Of a stretch of 23,028 nucleotides of DNA, positions 6,425 through 14,143 are shown piece after piece; the first letter of the stretch is position 1, and the number at the start of each line of letters is the position of its first letter. The DNA is from Paracoccaceae bacterium. Its GTDB lineage: Bacteria > Pseudomonadota > Alphaproteobacteria > Rhodobacterales > Rhodobacteraceae. The notes below the pieces were generated by a model. It saw only the letters and a list, made by a program, of their open reading frames with translations. It did no database searches and had not been told where the DNA came from. The stretch lies in contig JAFIEC010000404.1 in NCBI GenBank assembly GCA_020832725.1, positions 1 through 23,028 on the forward strand. Reading direction: 5' to 3'. A program made the position numbers and the translations under genes.

Positions 6425-7957
6425 ATGCACCTGACAGATGCGCTTGTCCGCAATGCTGCGGAACGGGCGGATGCCCCCGCGATACGCGACGCGCAGGACG
6501 AAAGCTGGGCGGATTTCACCGACAGCGTCGCCCGCCTTGCCACGCGCCTTGCAGACAGGGGCATCGCGCCGGGCGACCGCGTGGCGATCCTGGCCGCGAA
6601 CACGCCCGACAATCTGCGCCTGCTGTCGGCGCTGCATTGGGCTGCGGCGGTTCCGGTGCCGCTGAACACGCGCTATGCCCCGCCCGAGATGGCCGATGTG
6701 CTGGCCCGGGCGGATGTGGCCCTGCTGGTCCATGACACGTCCCATGCCGCGCAGGTATCAGCCCTGCCGCCCGGGGCAGGCCCGGCCCTGGCCGCACTCG
6801 AGGACTTGACGGACGACCTGACCGCCGTGGCGGCCAGCCCGCGCGCGCCCGGCCAACCGGGCGATCTCGCGGGCATCTACTTCACCGGCGGGACCACCGG
6901 CGCGCCCAAGGGCGTGCTGCTGACCCAAGCGGCCGTCATGCACCAGAACGCGGTGCTCAAGCAGGCCTGCGGGTTCGATGCAGAGGCGACATATCTGCAC
7001 GCGGCACCGCTGTTTCACCTTGCCGATTGCGGGCTGAGCCACGCCACCAGCGCAGGCGGCGGCGCGCATGCCTTTCTGCCCGCCTTCACGCCCGAGGCCG
7101 TGCCCGGCCTGATCGCGGCGCGCGGGGTCACGCATCTGAACATGGTGCCGACCATGCTGGCACGCCTGCTCGATGCGGCGGGCGGGGCGCATCCCGCCTT
7201 TGGACGGGTGCGCAGCATCACCTATGGCGGCGCGCCCATCGGCCAGGACCTGCTGATCCGCGTCAGGGCGGCCTTTCCCGGCGCGCGGATGCAGCAGATC
7301 TATGGCCAGACGGAATTGTGCGGCCCCTGCCTGATCCTTCCGCCCGAACGCCATGTGACGGCGGGCCCGCTGGCCGGCAAGCTCTCCTCGGCGGGCCTCC
7401 CCGTCGCCACCTGCGAGGTGATGCTGTCCGATGCGGCAGGACAGCCCGTGCCGCAGGGACAGCCCGGAGAGATCCGGGTCCGCTCGATCGCGGCGATGGC
7501 GGGCTACTGGGGCGCACCGAAGGCTGGCGCGGCGGCCCTGTCGGGCGGCTGGCTGCGCACCGGCGATGTCGGCGTGGCCGATGCCGACGGCTTCATCACC
7601 ATCGTCGACCGGATCAAGGACATGATCGTCACGGGTGGCGAGAACGTCTTTTCCGGCGAGGTGGAGGCCGCGATCCTCACCCATCCGGGCGTGGCGGAAT
7701 GCGCCGTCATCGGCCTGCCGGACCGGGATTATGGCGAGCGGGTGCATGCCGTCGTCGTGTCCCATCCGGGCAGTGACCCGCTCAGCCTCGAGACGCTGCG
7801 CGCCTATCTGCGTGCGCGCATCGCAGGATACAAGGCTCCTCGCAGCCTGTCGCTGCGCCGCACACCCCTGCCGCTGTCCGCATTGGGCAAGGTGCAAAAG
7901 AACGTCCTGCGCGCGCAGGCCCTGGCCGCCATCGCCCAACCGGAGACCGCATCTTGA
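6425..7957 (+). CDS. Acyl-CoA synthetase (AMP-forming), ligase 2
   Basis: A 510-residue class I adenylate-forming enzyme, paralogous to ligase 1 on the other side of the transporter genes. Motifs: T-G-G-T-T-G-A-P-K-G (154-163), Y-G-Q-T-E, L-R-T-G-D-V-G, D-R-I-K-D-M-I-V-T-G-G-E-N-V-F and the C-terminal L-G-K-V-Q-K with the catalytic lysine. The ATG at 6425 is chosen over an in-frame ATG at 6395 because GGGGAGGGGGG lies immediately before it and because its N-terminus then lines up with that of ligase 1. It is the first gene of a run of six same-strand genes with overlapping or nearly touching ends. It probably activates the acid imported by the TRAP system for the beta-oxidation enzymes that follow. 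Confidence 0.93.
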   Translation: MHLTDALVRNAAERADAPAIRDAQDESWADFTDSVARLATRLADRGIAPGDRVAILAANTPDNLRLLSALHWAAAVPVPLNTRYAPPEMADVLARADVALLVHDTSHAAQVSALPPGAGPALAALEDLTDDLTAVAASPRAPGQPGDLAGIYFTGGTTGAPKGVLLTQAAVMHQNAVLKQACGFDAEATYLHAAPLFHLADCGLSHATSAGGGAHAFLPAFTPEAVPGLIAARGVTHLNMVPTMLARLLDAAGGAHPAFGRVRSITYGGAPIGQDLLIRVRAAFPGARMQQIYGQTELCGPCLILPPERHVTAGPLAGKLSSAGLPVATCEVMLSDAAGQPVPQGQPGEIRVRSIAAMAGYWGAPKAGAAALSGGWLRTGDVGVADADGFITIVDRIKDMIVTGGENVFSGEVEAAILTHPGVAECAVIGLPDRDYGERVHAVVVSHPGSDPLSLETLRAYLRARIAGYKAPRSLSLRRTPLPLSALGKVQKNVLRAQALAAIAQPETAS

Positions 7958-9132
7958 ACCGTCCCGAGAGACCCCCCGCCCCGGGCCCGCTCGCCTTGCC
8001 GCGACCGATCTTCGAGGAGGAGCACATCCTGTTCCGGGAAGCGGCCCGCCGTTTCGTCGAGGCCGAGATCGTACCCCATCACGCGGCGTGGGAAGATGCG
8101 GGCGTCGTCCCGCGCGAGATCTGGCTGCGCGCCGGAGAGGCGGGGCTTCTGTGCCCGACCGTGCCCGAGGAATGGGGCGGGCCGGGGGCGGATTTCCTAT
8201 GTGCCGCCATCGCCATAGAGGAGGTGGCGCGGGTCGGTGCCTCGGGCCCCGGCTTCTGGATCCATTCCGAGATGGTCGCCCCCTACCTGACCCGCTTCGG
8301 CAGTGAGGCGCAAAAGGCCCGCTGGTTGCCTGCCTTCGTGCGTGGCGAGGCCATCGGTGCCGTTGCCATGTCCGAGCCCGGCGCAGGCAGCGACTTGCGC
8401 GGCATCCGTACCCGGGCCTCGCGGCACGGATCGGGATGGCGGCTGAGCGGGCAGAAGGTCTTCATCTCCAACGGGCAACTGGCCGATCTGGTGGTGGTCG
8501 CGGCCCAGACCGGCAACGGGGCTGGCATCTCCCTGTTCCTGGTGCCGGGCGATGCCCCCGGCTTTCAGCGTGGCCGCAACCTGCGCAAGCTGGGCGGCCA
8601 TGCGCAGGATACGTCAGAGCTGTTCTTTGATGAGGTGGAACTGGGCCCCGACGCACTTCTGGGCGAGGAGGGCGGGGGTTTCTCCATGCTCATGGCCGGC
8701 CTCGCGCGGGAACGGCTGGCCATCGCCGTCTCGTGTCAGGCCAAGGCCGAGGCGGTGCTGGAGATCAGCCTGGACTACGCGCGGGAGCGAGAGATGTTCG
8801 GCCAGCGTCTGGGCGATCTGCAGGCTGCGCGGCACCGGCTTGCGCTGATGCAGACAGAGGTGCTTCAGGGCCGCGCCTTTGTGGACAGCCTGCTCGCACT
8901 CCATCTGCAGGGCGCGCTCGATGCCACGATGGCGGCGGCGGCGAAATACGCGCTGACCGAGATGTTGGGGCGGGTGGCCGATGCCGGGCTGCAACTGCAT
9001 GGCGGCTGGGGCTACATGACCGAATATCCCATCGCCCGTTTCTTTGCCGATGCCCGGGTAGAGCGGATCGCGGGCGGTGCCTCGGAGGTGATGCTGGACA
9101 TCGTCGGCAAGGCCATGGTGGGCCGGCGATGA
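7954..9132 (+). CDS. Acyl-CoA dehydrogenase, long-chain-type active site
   Basis: A 392-residue flavoprotein that oxidises acyl-CoA to trans-2-enoyl-CoA, passing electrons to electron-transfer flavoprotein. Family motifs are A-M-S-E-P-G-A-G-S-D-L (138-148), the G-Q-K-V-F-I-S-N-G strand (166-174), S-E-L-F-F-D-E-V (221-228), L-A-R-E-R-L (250-255), L-Q-L-H-G-G-W-G-Y (346-354) and I-A-G-G-A-S-E-V-M (372-380). At the place where medium-chain enzymes have the catalytic Glu before G-T-S there is Gly, as in long-chain and isovaleryl types; Glu270 in helix G is the likely base. The start is a TTG overlapping the ligase 2 stop (TTGA), preceded by CGGAGA. It is the only acyl-CoA dehydrogenase in the operon. 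Confidence 0.93.
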   Translation: MNRPERPPAPGPLALPRPIFEEEHILFREAARRFVEAEIVPHHAAWEDAGVVPREIWLRAGEAGLLCPTVPEEWGGPGADFLCAAIAIEEVARVGASGPGFWIHSEMVAPYLTRFGSEAQKARWLPAFVRGEAIGAVAMSEPGAGSDLRGIRTRASRHGSGWRLSGQKVFISNGQLADLVVVAAQTGNGAGISLFLVPGDAPGFQRGRNLRKLGGHAQDTSELFFDEVELGPDALLGEEGGGFSMLMAGLARERLAIAVSCQAKAEAVLEISLDYAREREMFGQRLGDLQAARHRLALMQTEVLQGRAFVDSLLALHLQGALDATMAAAAKYALTEMLGRVADAGLQLHGGWGYMTEYPIARFFADARVERIAGGASEVMLDIVGKAMVGRR

Positions 9133-10337
9133 GCGAGGCCCTGATCTTTGATGCCGTGCGCACCCCGCGCGGACGCGGTCGGCCCGACGGGGCGCTGCAC
9201 ACCGCCTCGCCGCTGCACCTTGCCACGACCGTTCTTGACGCGCTGCGCAACCGCAATGCCTTCGATGCCGGTGCCGTCGAGGATGTGGTGATGGGCTGCG
9301 CAGAAACCGCCAATGACCAGGGTGCCAATATCGCGCGATCTGCAGCGCTGACGGCGGGTTATCCCGACAGCGTCGGCGGCTGTGTCGTCTCGCGCTTCTG
9401 CGGATCGGGGCTGGAGGCGGTGAACATGGCCGCAGCGCGCCTGATGGCGGGACAGGCCGACATGATGGTGGCAGGCGGCGTGGAGATGATGTCGCTGGTG
9501 CCGATGCTGTCCACCGGGGGGCCCATCGCCTCGGACACCGCGTTCAACACGATCTCGTGGCTGACGCCACAGGGCATTTCGGCCGATCTCATCGCCACGC
9601 TCGAAGGACATTCCCGCGCGCAGGTGGACGCCTTCGCCGCAGAAAGCCAGGTCCGGGCGGACGAGGCGATCAGGGCAGGCAGATTCGACGGCTCCCTTGT
9701 CCCCGTGCACGCGCCAGACGGTGCGATCCTGCTTGACCGGGAGGAATACCCCCGCCCCGGGACCACCGCGCAGACACTGGCGGGGCTGAAGCCCGCCTTT
9801 GCAGGCATGGGGGCGGCGGGCTTTGGCGAAACCGTCAAGCGGCGTTATCCGCAGGTGCACCGGCTGGAGCACGTGCATCACGCGGGCAATTCCTCGGGCA
9901 TCGTCGATGGTGCTGCAGCCCTCCTGCTGGGCACGGAGGCCGCGGGCCGGGTGGCTGGCCTTCGGCCTCGGGGGCGCATCCTGTCCTTCGCGGCGATCGG
10001 GTCGGAGCCGTCGATCATGCTGACCGCCCCCGCCGAGGCATCGGCCCGTGCCCTGCGCCGGGCCGGGCTGGGCTTTGACGACATCGACCTGTTCGAGGTG
10101 AACGAGGCCTTTGCCAGCGTCGTGCTGTATTTCATGGACCGCACCGGCGTGCCCCATGACAAGGTGAACGTGAACGGCGGCGCCATCGCGCTGGGCCATC
10201 CCATCGGGGCCACAGGCGCGATCCTCGCGGGCACCCTGCTCGACGAGCTTGAGCGGCGCGAGGCCCGCTATGGCCTTGTCACCATGTGTGTGGGGCTGGG
10301 GATGGGCGTGGCAACCGTGATCGAGAGGCTGGCATGA
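9129..10337 (+). CDS. Thiolase (acetyl-CoA C-acyltransferase)
   Basis: A 402-residue thiolase that would cleave 3-oxoacyl-CoA with CoA to acetyl-CoA and a shortened acyl-CoA. The catalytic set is complete: nucleophile Cys91 in S-R-F-C-G-S-G, the N-E-A-F motif (325-328), His357 in G-A-I-A-L-G-H-P-I-G and Cys387 in T-M-C-V-G-L-G-M-G. The glycine-rich C-terminal signature and the D-A-V-R-T-P-R-G N-terminus are typical of degradative, FadA-like thiolases. ATG at 9129 overlaps the acyl-CoA dehydrogenase stop by four bases, and its own stop overlaps the next ATG the same way. A biosynthetic acetoacetyl-CoA thiolase role is possible from sequence alone, but the neighbours favour beta-oxidation. Confidence 0.93.
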   Translation: MSEALIFDAVRTPRGRGRPDGALHTASPLHLATTVLDALRNRNAFDAGAVEDVVMGCAETANDQGANIARSAALTAGYPDSVGGCVVSRFCGSGLEAVNMAAARLMAGQADMMVAGGVEMMSLVPMLSTGGPIASDTAFNTISWLTPQGISADLIATLEGHSRAQVDAFAAESQVRADEAIRAGRFDGSLVPVHAPDGAILLDREEYPRPGTTAQTLAGLKPAFAGMGAAGFGETVKRRYPQVHRLEHVHHAGNSSGIVDGAAALLLGTEAAGRVAGLRPRGRILSFAAIGSEPSIMLTAPAEASARALRRAGLGFDDIDLFEVNEAFASVVLYFMDRTGVPHDKVNVNGGAIALGHPIGATGAILAGTLLDELERREARYGLVTMCVGLGMGVATVIERLA

Positions 10338-12457
10338 TCATCACCCCTTCCGAACTGGGCGGCGGTGTCCGCCTGCTGATGTGGGATGACCCGGATCGCC
10401 CCGTGAACGTCAAGTCCGCCCCGGCGGTCGCAGCCTTCATCGAGGCGGCCCGCGCGGCCATCGCCGACAAGGGCGTGGGTGCCGTCATCCTTGCCTCGGG
10501 CAAGCGCGACTTCGTGGTGGGCGGTGATCTGGAGGAGCTTGTCGCCACCCATACCCCCGAGGCCGCGGCGCGCCTGACCGAACCGATCCAGCAACTCTTC
10601 CGCGAGATGGAGACGGGCGGCACGCTTTTCGTCGCAGCCCTCGGCGGCAGCGCGCTGGGCGGGGGGCTGGAACTGGCCATGGCCTGCCACCGCCGGATCG
10701 CCGCCGATATTCCCGGGCTGCGGCTGGGCCAGCCCGAGGTGGGGCTGGGCCTGATCCCGGGTGCGGGCGGCACCCAGCGCCTGCCCCGGCTGATCGGGAT
10801 CGAGGCCGCCGCCCGGATGTTGCTGGGTGGCAAGCCGGTGGGCGCGGAGGAGGCCCTGCGTCTGGGCCTTGTGGACGAGCTTTGCCCGCCGGATGAGCTG
10901 ATCGACCGCGCCCGCGCCTGGATCGAGAGCGGGCCGGAGCCGGTGCAGCCCTGGGACAGGCGCGGCTTTCGGCTGCCGGGGTTCCAGCCGCAAGAGCCTG
11001 CCGGGCGGGCCTTCTTCTCGGGGCAATGGCCCCGGCTTCACGCGACGCCCGCTGGGTTGGAGGCCGCGCCCAACGCCATCCTGCACCTGCTCCACCATGG
11101 ATGCGAGCGCACCATCGACCCGGCCCTGCGGCTGGAGCGTCAGCATTTCGCAGCCCTCGTGCCCAGCCGCGAGGTCAAGGGCCGCATCCGCACGCTGTTC
11201 TTCGGGGTCAACGCCGCGCGTGGCCTGAAGGACCGACCCGAGGGGCAACCGGACCGCACGCCCGCCCGGGTGGCGGTGCTGGGCGGTGGCCTGATGGGCG
11301 CGGGCATCGCCTTTGCACTGGCGCGCGCAGGCGCGCGGGTCGACCTTCTGGAGACCGGGCCCGAAGCCGCCGCAGCCGCCCGCACGCGCGTGGGCGCACT
11401 TGCCGAACGGGCGGTCTCCTCGGGGCGGATGGGGGCGGAGTCCGCCGGAGCCCTGATGGCCCGCATCACCGCCCATCACGAGGCCGCGCAGCTTGCCGGC
11501 GCCGACATGGCCATAGAGGCCGTGGTGGAGCGCGAAGCGGTGAAGGTGCCGCTTCTGGCCGAGGTAGCTACCGTTCTCGGGCCGGATGCGACGATCGCGT
11601 CCAATACCTCCACCATCCCGATCGGCCGCCTCGCCGATGCCTGCGCGGCACCCGACGCGGTGCTCGGCATGCATTTCTTCGCCCCTGCCGAGCGCATGCC
11701 CCTGCTGGAGATCATCACCACCGATCGCACGCGGCCTGCGGCACTCGCCGCCGCCCTGGATTGTGCGCGGCTTCTGGGCAAGACGCCCATCGTGGTGCGC
11801 GACGGGCTGGGTTTTTTCACCTCCCGGGTGGTCGCGGCCTATACCGCCGAGGCGCTGACCCTGCTGGCCGAAGGGGTGGCGCCCCAACGCATCGACAATG
11901 CCGCCCGCGCCGCAGGCATGCCGCTGGGCCCGCTGGCCATGGCCGACCTGACCGGCCTCGACACATTGTGCGACATCTTCGCAAGCCTCGGCTCGGCCGG
12001 GCCGCGCCCCGCCGACGCGGGCGCACGCGCGGTCGAGGTGCTGGAGCGTCTGGCCCGGGATGCGGGGCGCACGGGGCGGCGGGCGGGCGCGGGCATCTAT
12101 GACCACGAGGGCCGCGAGACCAGTCTGTGGCCGGGGCTGGCGGATCTCTTCCCCACCTGCCCCACTCCACCGCCGCAAGAGACGATCATCGACAGGCTGC
12201 TGCTGGCCCAGGCCATCGAGGCGGCCCGCGCCCTGGAGGAAGGGATCATCGGCGCCGCGGTCGATGCCGATGTCGCCTCGGTCACGGGCTGGGGTTTTCC
12301 GGCCCGGCTGGGCGGAGTGCTGGGGCAGATCGACATGATGGGCGGCGATGCCGCGCGCGACCGCATCGCCGCCCTTGCTGCGGAATGCGGTGCCCGCTTT
12401 GCCCCGCCGCCCGGCATGGATGCCCGCCTGCGCAGGGGGCGGGGCTTTTTCGACTGA
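10334..12457 (+). CDS. Fused enoyl-CoA hydratase / 3-hydroxyacyl-CoA dehydrogenase (FadB/FadJ/PimF-like)
   Basis: A 707-residue bifunctional enzyme. The N-terminal crotonase domain (about 1-200) has both hydratase glutamates, Glu113 in G-G-G-L-E-L-A and Glu135 in G-Q-P-E-V-G-L-G, followed by P-G-A-G-G-T-Q-R-L. A linker leads to an NAD-binding Rossmann domain starting at V-A-V-L-G-G-G-L-M-G-A-G (313-324), with S-N-T-S (423-426), catalytic His447 in G-M-H-F-F and the paired Glu459. Two C-terminal dehydrogenase helical domains follow (from about G-F-F-T-S-R, 493-498). It hydrates the enoyl-CoA and oxidises the 3-hydroxyacyl-CoA. Start ATG 10334 overlaps the thiolase stop. Gene order (ligase, dehydrogenase, thiolase, fused enzyme) recalls pim-type dicarboxylate or medium-chain acid clusters. 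Confidence 0.93.
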   Translation: MIITPSELGGGVRLLMWDDPDRPVNVKSAPAVAAFIEAARAAIADKGVGAVILASGKRDFVVGGDLEELVATHTPEAAARLTEPIQQLFREMETGGTLFVAALGGSALGGGLELAMACHRRIAADIPGLRLGQPEVGLGLIPGAGGTQRLPRLIGIEAAARMLLGGKPVGAEEALRLGLVDELCPPDELIDRARAWIESGPEPVQPWDRRGFRLPGFQPQEPAGRAFFSGQWPRLHATPAGLEAAPNAILHLLHHGCERTIDPALRLERQHFAALVPSREVKGRIRTLFFGVNAARGLKDRPEGQPDRTPARVAVLGGGLMGAGIAFALARAGARVDLLETGPEAAAAARTRVGALAERAVSSGRMGAESAGALMARITAHHEAAQLAGADMAIEAVVEREAVKVPLLAEVATVLGPDATIASNTSTIPIGRLADACAAPDAVLGMHFFAPAERMPLLEIITTDRTRPAALAAALDCARLLGKTPIVVRDGLGFFTSRVVAAYTAEALTLLAEGVAPQRIDNAARAAGMPLGPLAMADLTGLDTLCDIFASLGSAGPRPADAGARAVEVLERLARDAGRTGRRAGAGIYDHEGRETSLWPGLADLFPTCPTPPPQETIIDRLLLAQAIEAARALEEGIIGAAVDADVASVTGWGFPARLGGVLGQIDMMGGDAARDRIAALAAECGARFAPPPGMDARLRRGRGFFD

Positions 12458-12470
12458 TTGGGAGACGGGG

Positions 12471-12887
12471 ATGACGATGCTCGATGTCGCGGCACTTGAG
12501 GCCATCCGGGGGGAGGTCTTTCCCCCCTGGGTGCAGGACCTTGGCTGGAGCGTCACCGCCTCTGGGCCCGAGGGGCGGCTGACCATCGCCTTGCCGCCCG
12601 AACCGCGCGCCGCGCGTATGGATGGCGCGCTCTCGGGGCAGGCCATGGCCGCGGTCGCGGATTCTGCGGGCGTGCTGGCTCTGGCCTCCGCGCTGGGCGG
12701 GTTTCGGCCCGTGGCCACGATCCAGATGGATGTGAAATACCTCAAGCCCGCCCGCGCCGAACCCCTGACCGTCACCACCGAGATCCTGCGGCTGGGCCGG
12801 ACCACCGCCTTTGTGGAGGTGCGTTTGCTGAATGCCTCCGGGGCGGCGGTGGCCGTTGCGACCCTGGCCTATGCGGTTCCGCAATGA
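12471..12887 (+). CDS. PaaI-like hot-dog thioesterase family protein
   Basis: A 138-residue single hot-dog domain protein resembling PaaI/YbgC-type acyl-CoA thioesterases, which release dead-end acyl-CoAs to recover CoA. The central helix reads M-A-A-V-A-D-S-A-G (about 59-67) with the usual aspartate, and the final strands (T-I-Q-M-D-V-K-Y-L-K-P-A) match the family. The His-Gly-Gly usually just before that helix is replaced by L-S-G-Q, so one common active-site residue is absent and activity should not be assumed. ATG at 12471 follows GGAGACGGGG, 13 bases after the preceding stop, the only non-overlapping junction in this operon. Its own stop overlaps the monooxygenase start (ATGA). Confidence 0.82.
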   Translation: MTMLDVAALEAIRGEVFPPWVQDLGWSVTASGPEGRLTIALPPEPRAARMDGALSGQAMAAVADSAGVLALASALGGFRPVATIQMDVKYLKPARAEPLTVTTEILRLGRTTAFVEVRLLNASGAAVAVATLAYAVPQ

Positions 12888-14122
12888 CCGGGCGCGCCCT
12901 CATCGCCGGGGCCGGCCTGGGCGGTCTGACCGCGGCCCTTTGCCTGCGCCGGGCCGGCTGGGACGTGGAGGTGCTGGAGCGCGCACCCGCCATCGGCGAG
13001 GTGGGTGCCGGCATCCAGATCAGCCCCAACGCCGTCAAGGTGCTCCGCGCGCTGGGCCTGGAGGAGGGGTTGCGCGCCATCGCGGTGGAACCCGCCCATT
13101 TTCACGGGATGGACTGGAAGAGCGGCCGACGCCTCTATCGCACGCCTATCGCACCCGGCTTCGAAGAGCGCTTTGGCGCGGGCTATTTCCATGTGCATCG
13201 GGCCGACCTGCATGCGCTGCTTGCCGATGCGCTTCCGCACAACTGCATCAGGACGGGTGTTGCGGTCACGGCCGCGCGGACCGAGGGTGCGGAGGCGGTT
13301 CTGGAAACGGATTCAGGCCCCCGCCGCGCCGATGTCGCGATTGGCGCGGATGGCATCCACTCGGCGGTTCGGGCAAGCCTCTTCGGGCCCGAGAACCCGC
13401 GCTTCACCGGCAACATCGCATTCCGCTTCACCGTCGATCCGGCCCGCCTGCAGCACGCGCTTCCCCGGGATGCGATGAACCTGCTTGGCCCTGCGGGCCA
13501 TGTGGTGCTCTACTACCTTCGCGGCGGGGCGCTTCTGAATGTGGTCGCCGTCCACGAGACCCGGTCATGGGAAGAGGAAAGCTGGTCCACCCCCGCCAGC
13601 CGCGAAGAGGTGGCCGCCGCCTTTCCCGGATGGGCCCCTTTGGTGCAGGACCTGATCGCCGCCTCCGAGGAGCGGTTCAAATGGTCCCTGAATGATCGCG
13701 ACCCGCTGGAACGCTGGAGCGCGGGGCGCATCACGCTGCTGGGCGACGCGGCGCATCCGATGCTGCCATTCCTTGCGCAGGGGGCGGCCATGGCCATCGA
13801 GGACGGCATCGTTCTGGCCAATTGCCTTGCCGCAGCGGGGCGCGACGAGGCCGAGGCCGCGCTGAGCCGCTATGAGGCGCTGCGCAAACCCCGCACGTCG
13901 CGGGTGCAGCTGGGCGCACGCGCGAGGGCCGCGTCGATGCACCTGCGCTCGCCCTGGGCACGGTTGCGGCGCAACCTGGGCTATGCCTGGGGGAACCTGG
14001 TGGCCCGGGGCCGCACCAAGCACGCGGGCGAGTGGATCTATGCCCATGACCCTGTCGCCGAGGGAAAGGCCCCGCCCACCCCACCGCCGGGTGAGGGTGA
14101 AGCGGCGCGGGGTGCGGCCTGA
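12884..14122 (+). CDS. FAD-dependent aromatic-type monooxygenase (salicylate hydroxylase-like)
   Basis: A 412-residue class A flavin monooxygenase using FAD, NAD(P)H and O2. It has the dinucleotide motif G-A-G-L-G-G (9-14), the R-A-D-L arginine region (106-109), the D-G motif in I-G-A-D-G-I-H-S (153-160) and the G-D motif in L-L-G-D-A-A-H-P-M-L-P (285-295) followed by Q-G-A-A-M-A-I-E-D-G. This pattern is shared by salicylate, 3-hydroxybenzoate and 6-hydroxynicotinate hydroxylases. It is the last gene of the operon begun by ligase 2, coupled by an ATGA overlap. The Pro/Gly/Ala-rich last 18 residues look like an unstructured tail. Its presence suggests that the imported acid, or what beta-oxidation leaves, is cyclic or aromatic; that is inference, and no ring-cleavage gene is in the window. 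Confidence 0.9.
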   Translation: MTGRALIAGAGLGGLTAALCLRRAGWDVEVLERAPAIGEVGAGIQISPNAVKVLRALGLEEGLRAIAVEPAHFHGMDWKSGRRLYRTPIAPGFEERFGAGYFHVHRADLHALLADALPHNCIRTGVAVTAARTEGAEAVLETDSGPRRADVAIGADGIHSAVRASLFGPENPRFTGNIAFRFTVDPARLQHALPRDAMNLLGPAGHVVLYYLRGGALLNVVAVHETRSWEEESWSTPASREEVAAAFPGWAPLVQDLIAASEERFKWSLNDRDPLERWSAGRITLLGDAAHPMLPFLAQGAAMAIEDGIVLANCLAAAGRDEAEAALSRYEALRKPRTSRVQLGARARAASMHLRSPWARLRRNLGYAWGNLVARGRTKHAGEWIYAHDPVAEGKAPPTPPPGEGEAARGAA

Positions 14123-14143
14123 GCGGCCATACGAGCCGGGCCC

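Noticed and set aside
10268..12805. 845-codon open frame antisense to the fused hydratase/dehydrogenase gene
   Set aside because: Composition is that of an antisense shadow with no recognisable domain; the plus strand carries intact catalytic motifs of a known family.
14123..14143. Bidirectional terminator between the monooxygenase gene and iorB
   Set aside because: Only very short GC complementarity (GGGC/GCCC, partly within iorB) and no T-tract were visible.
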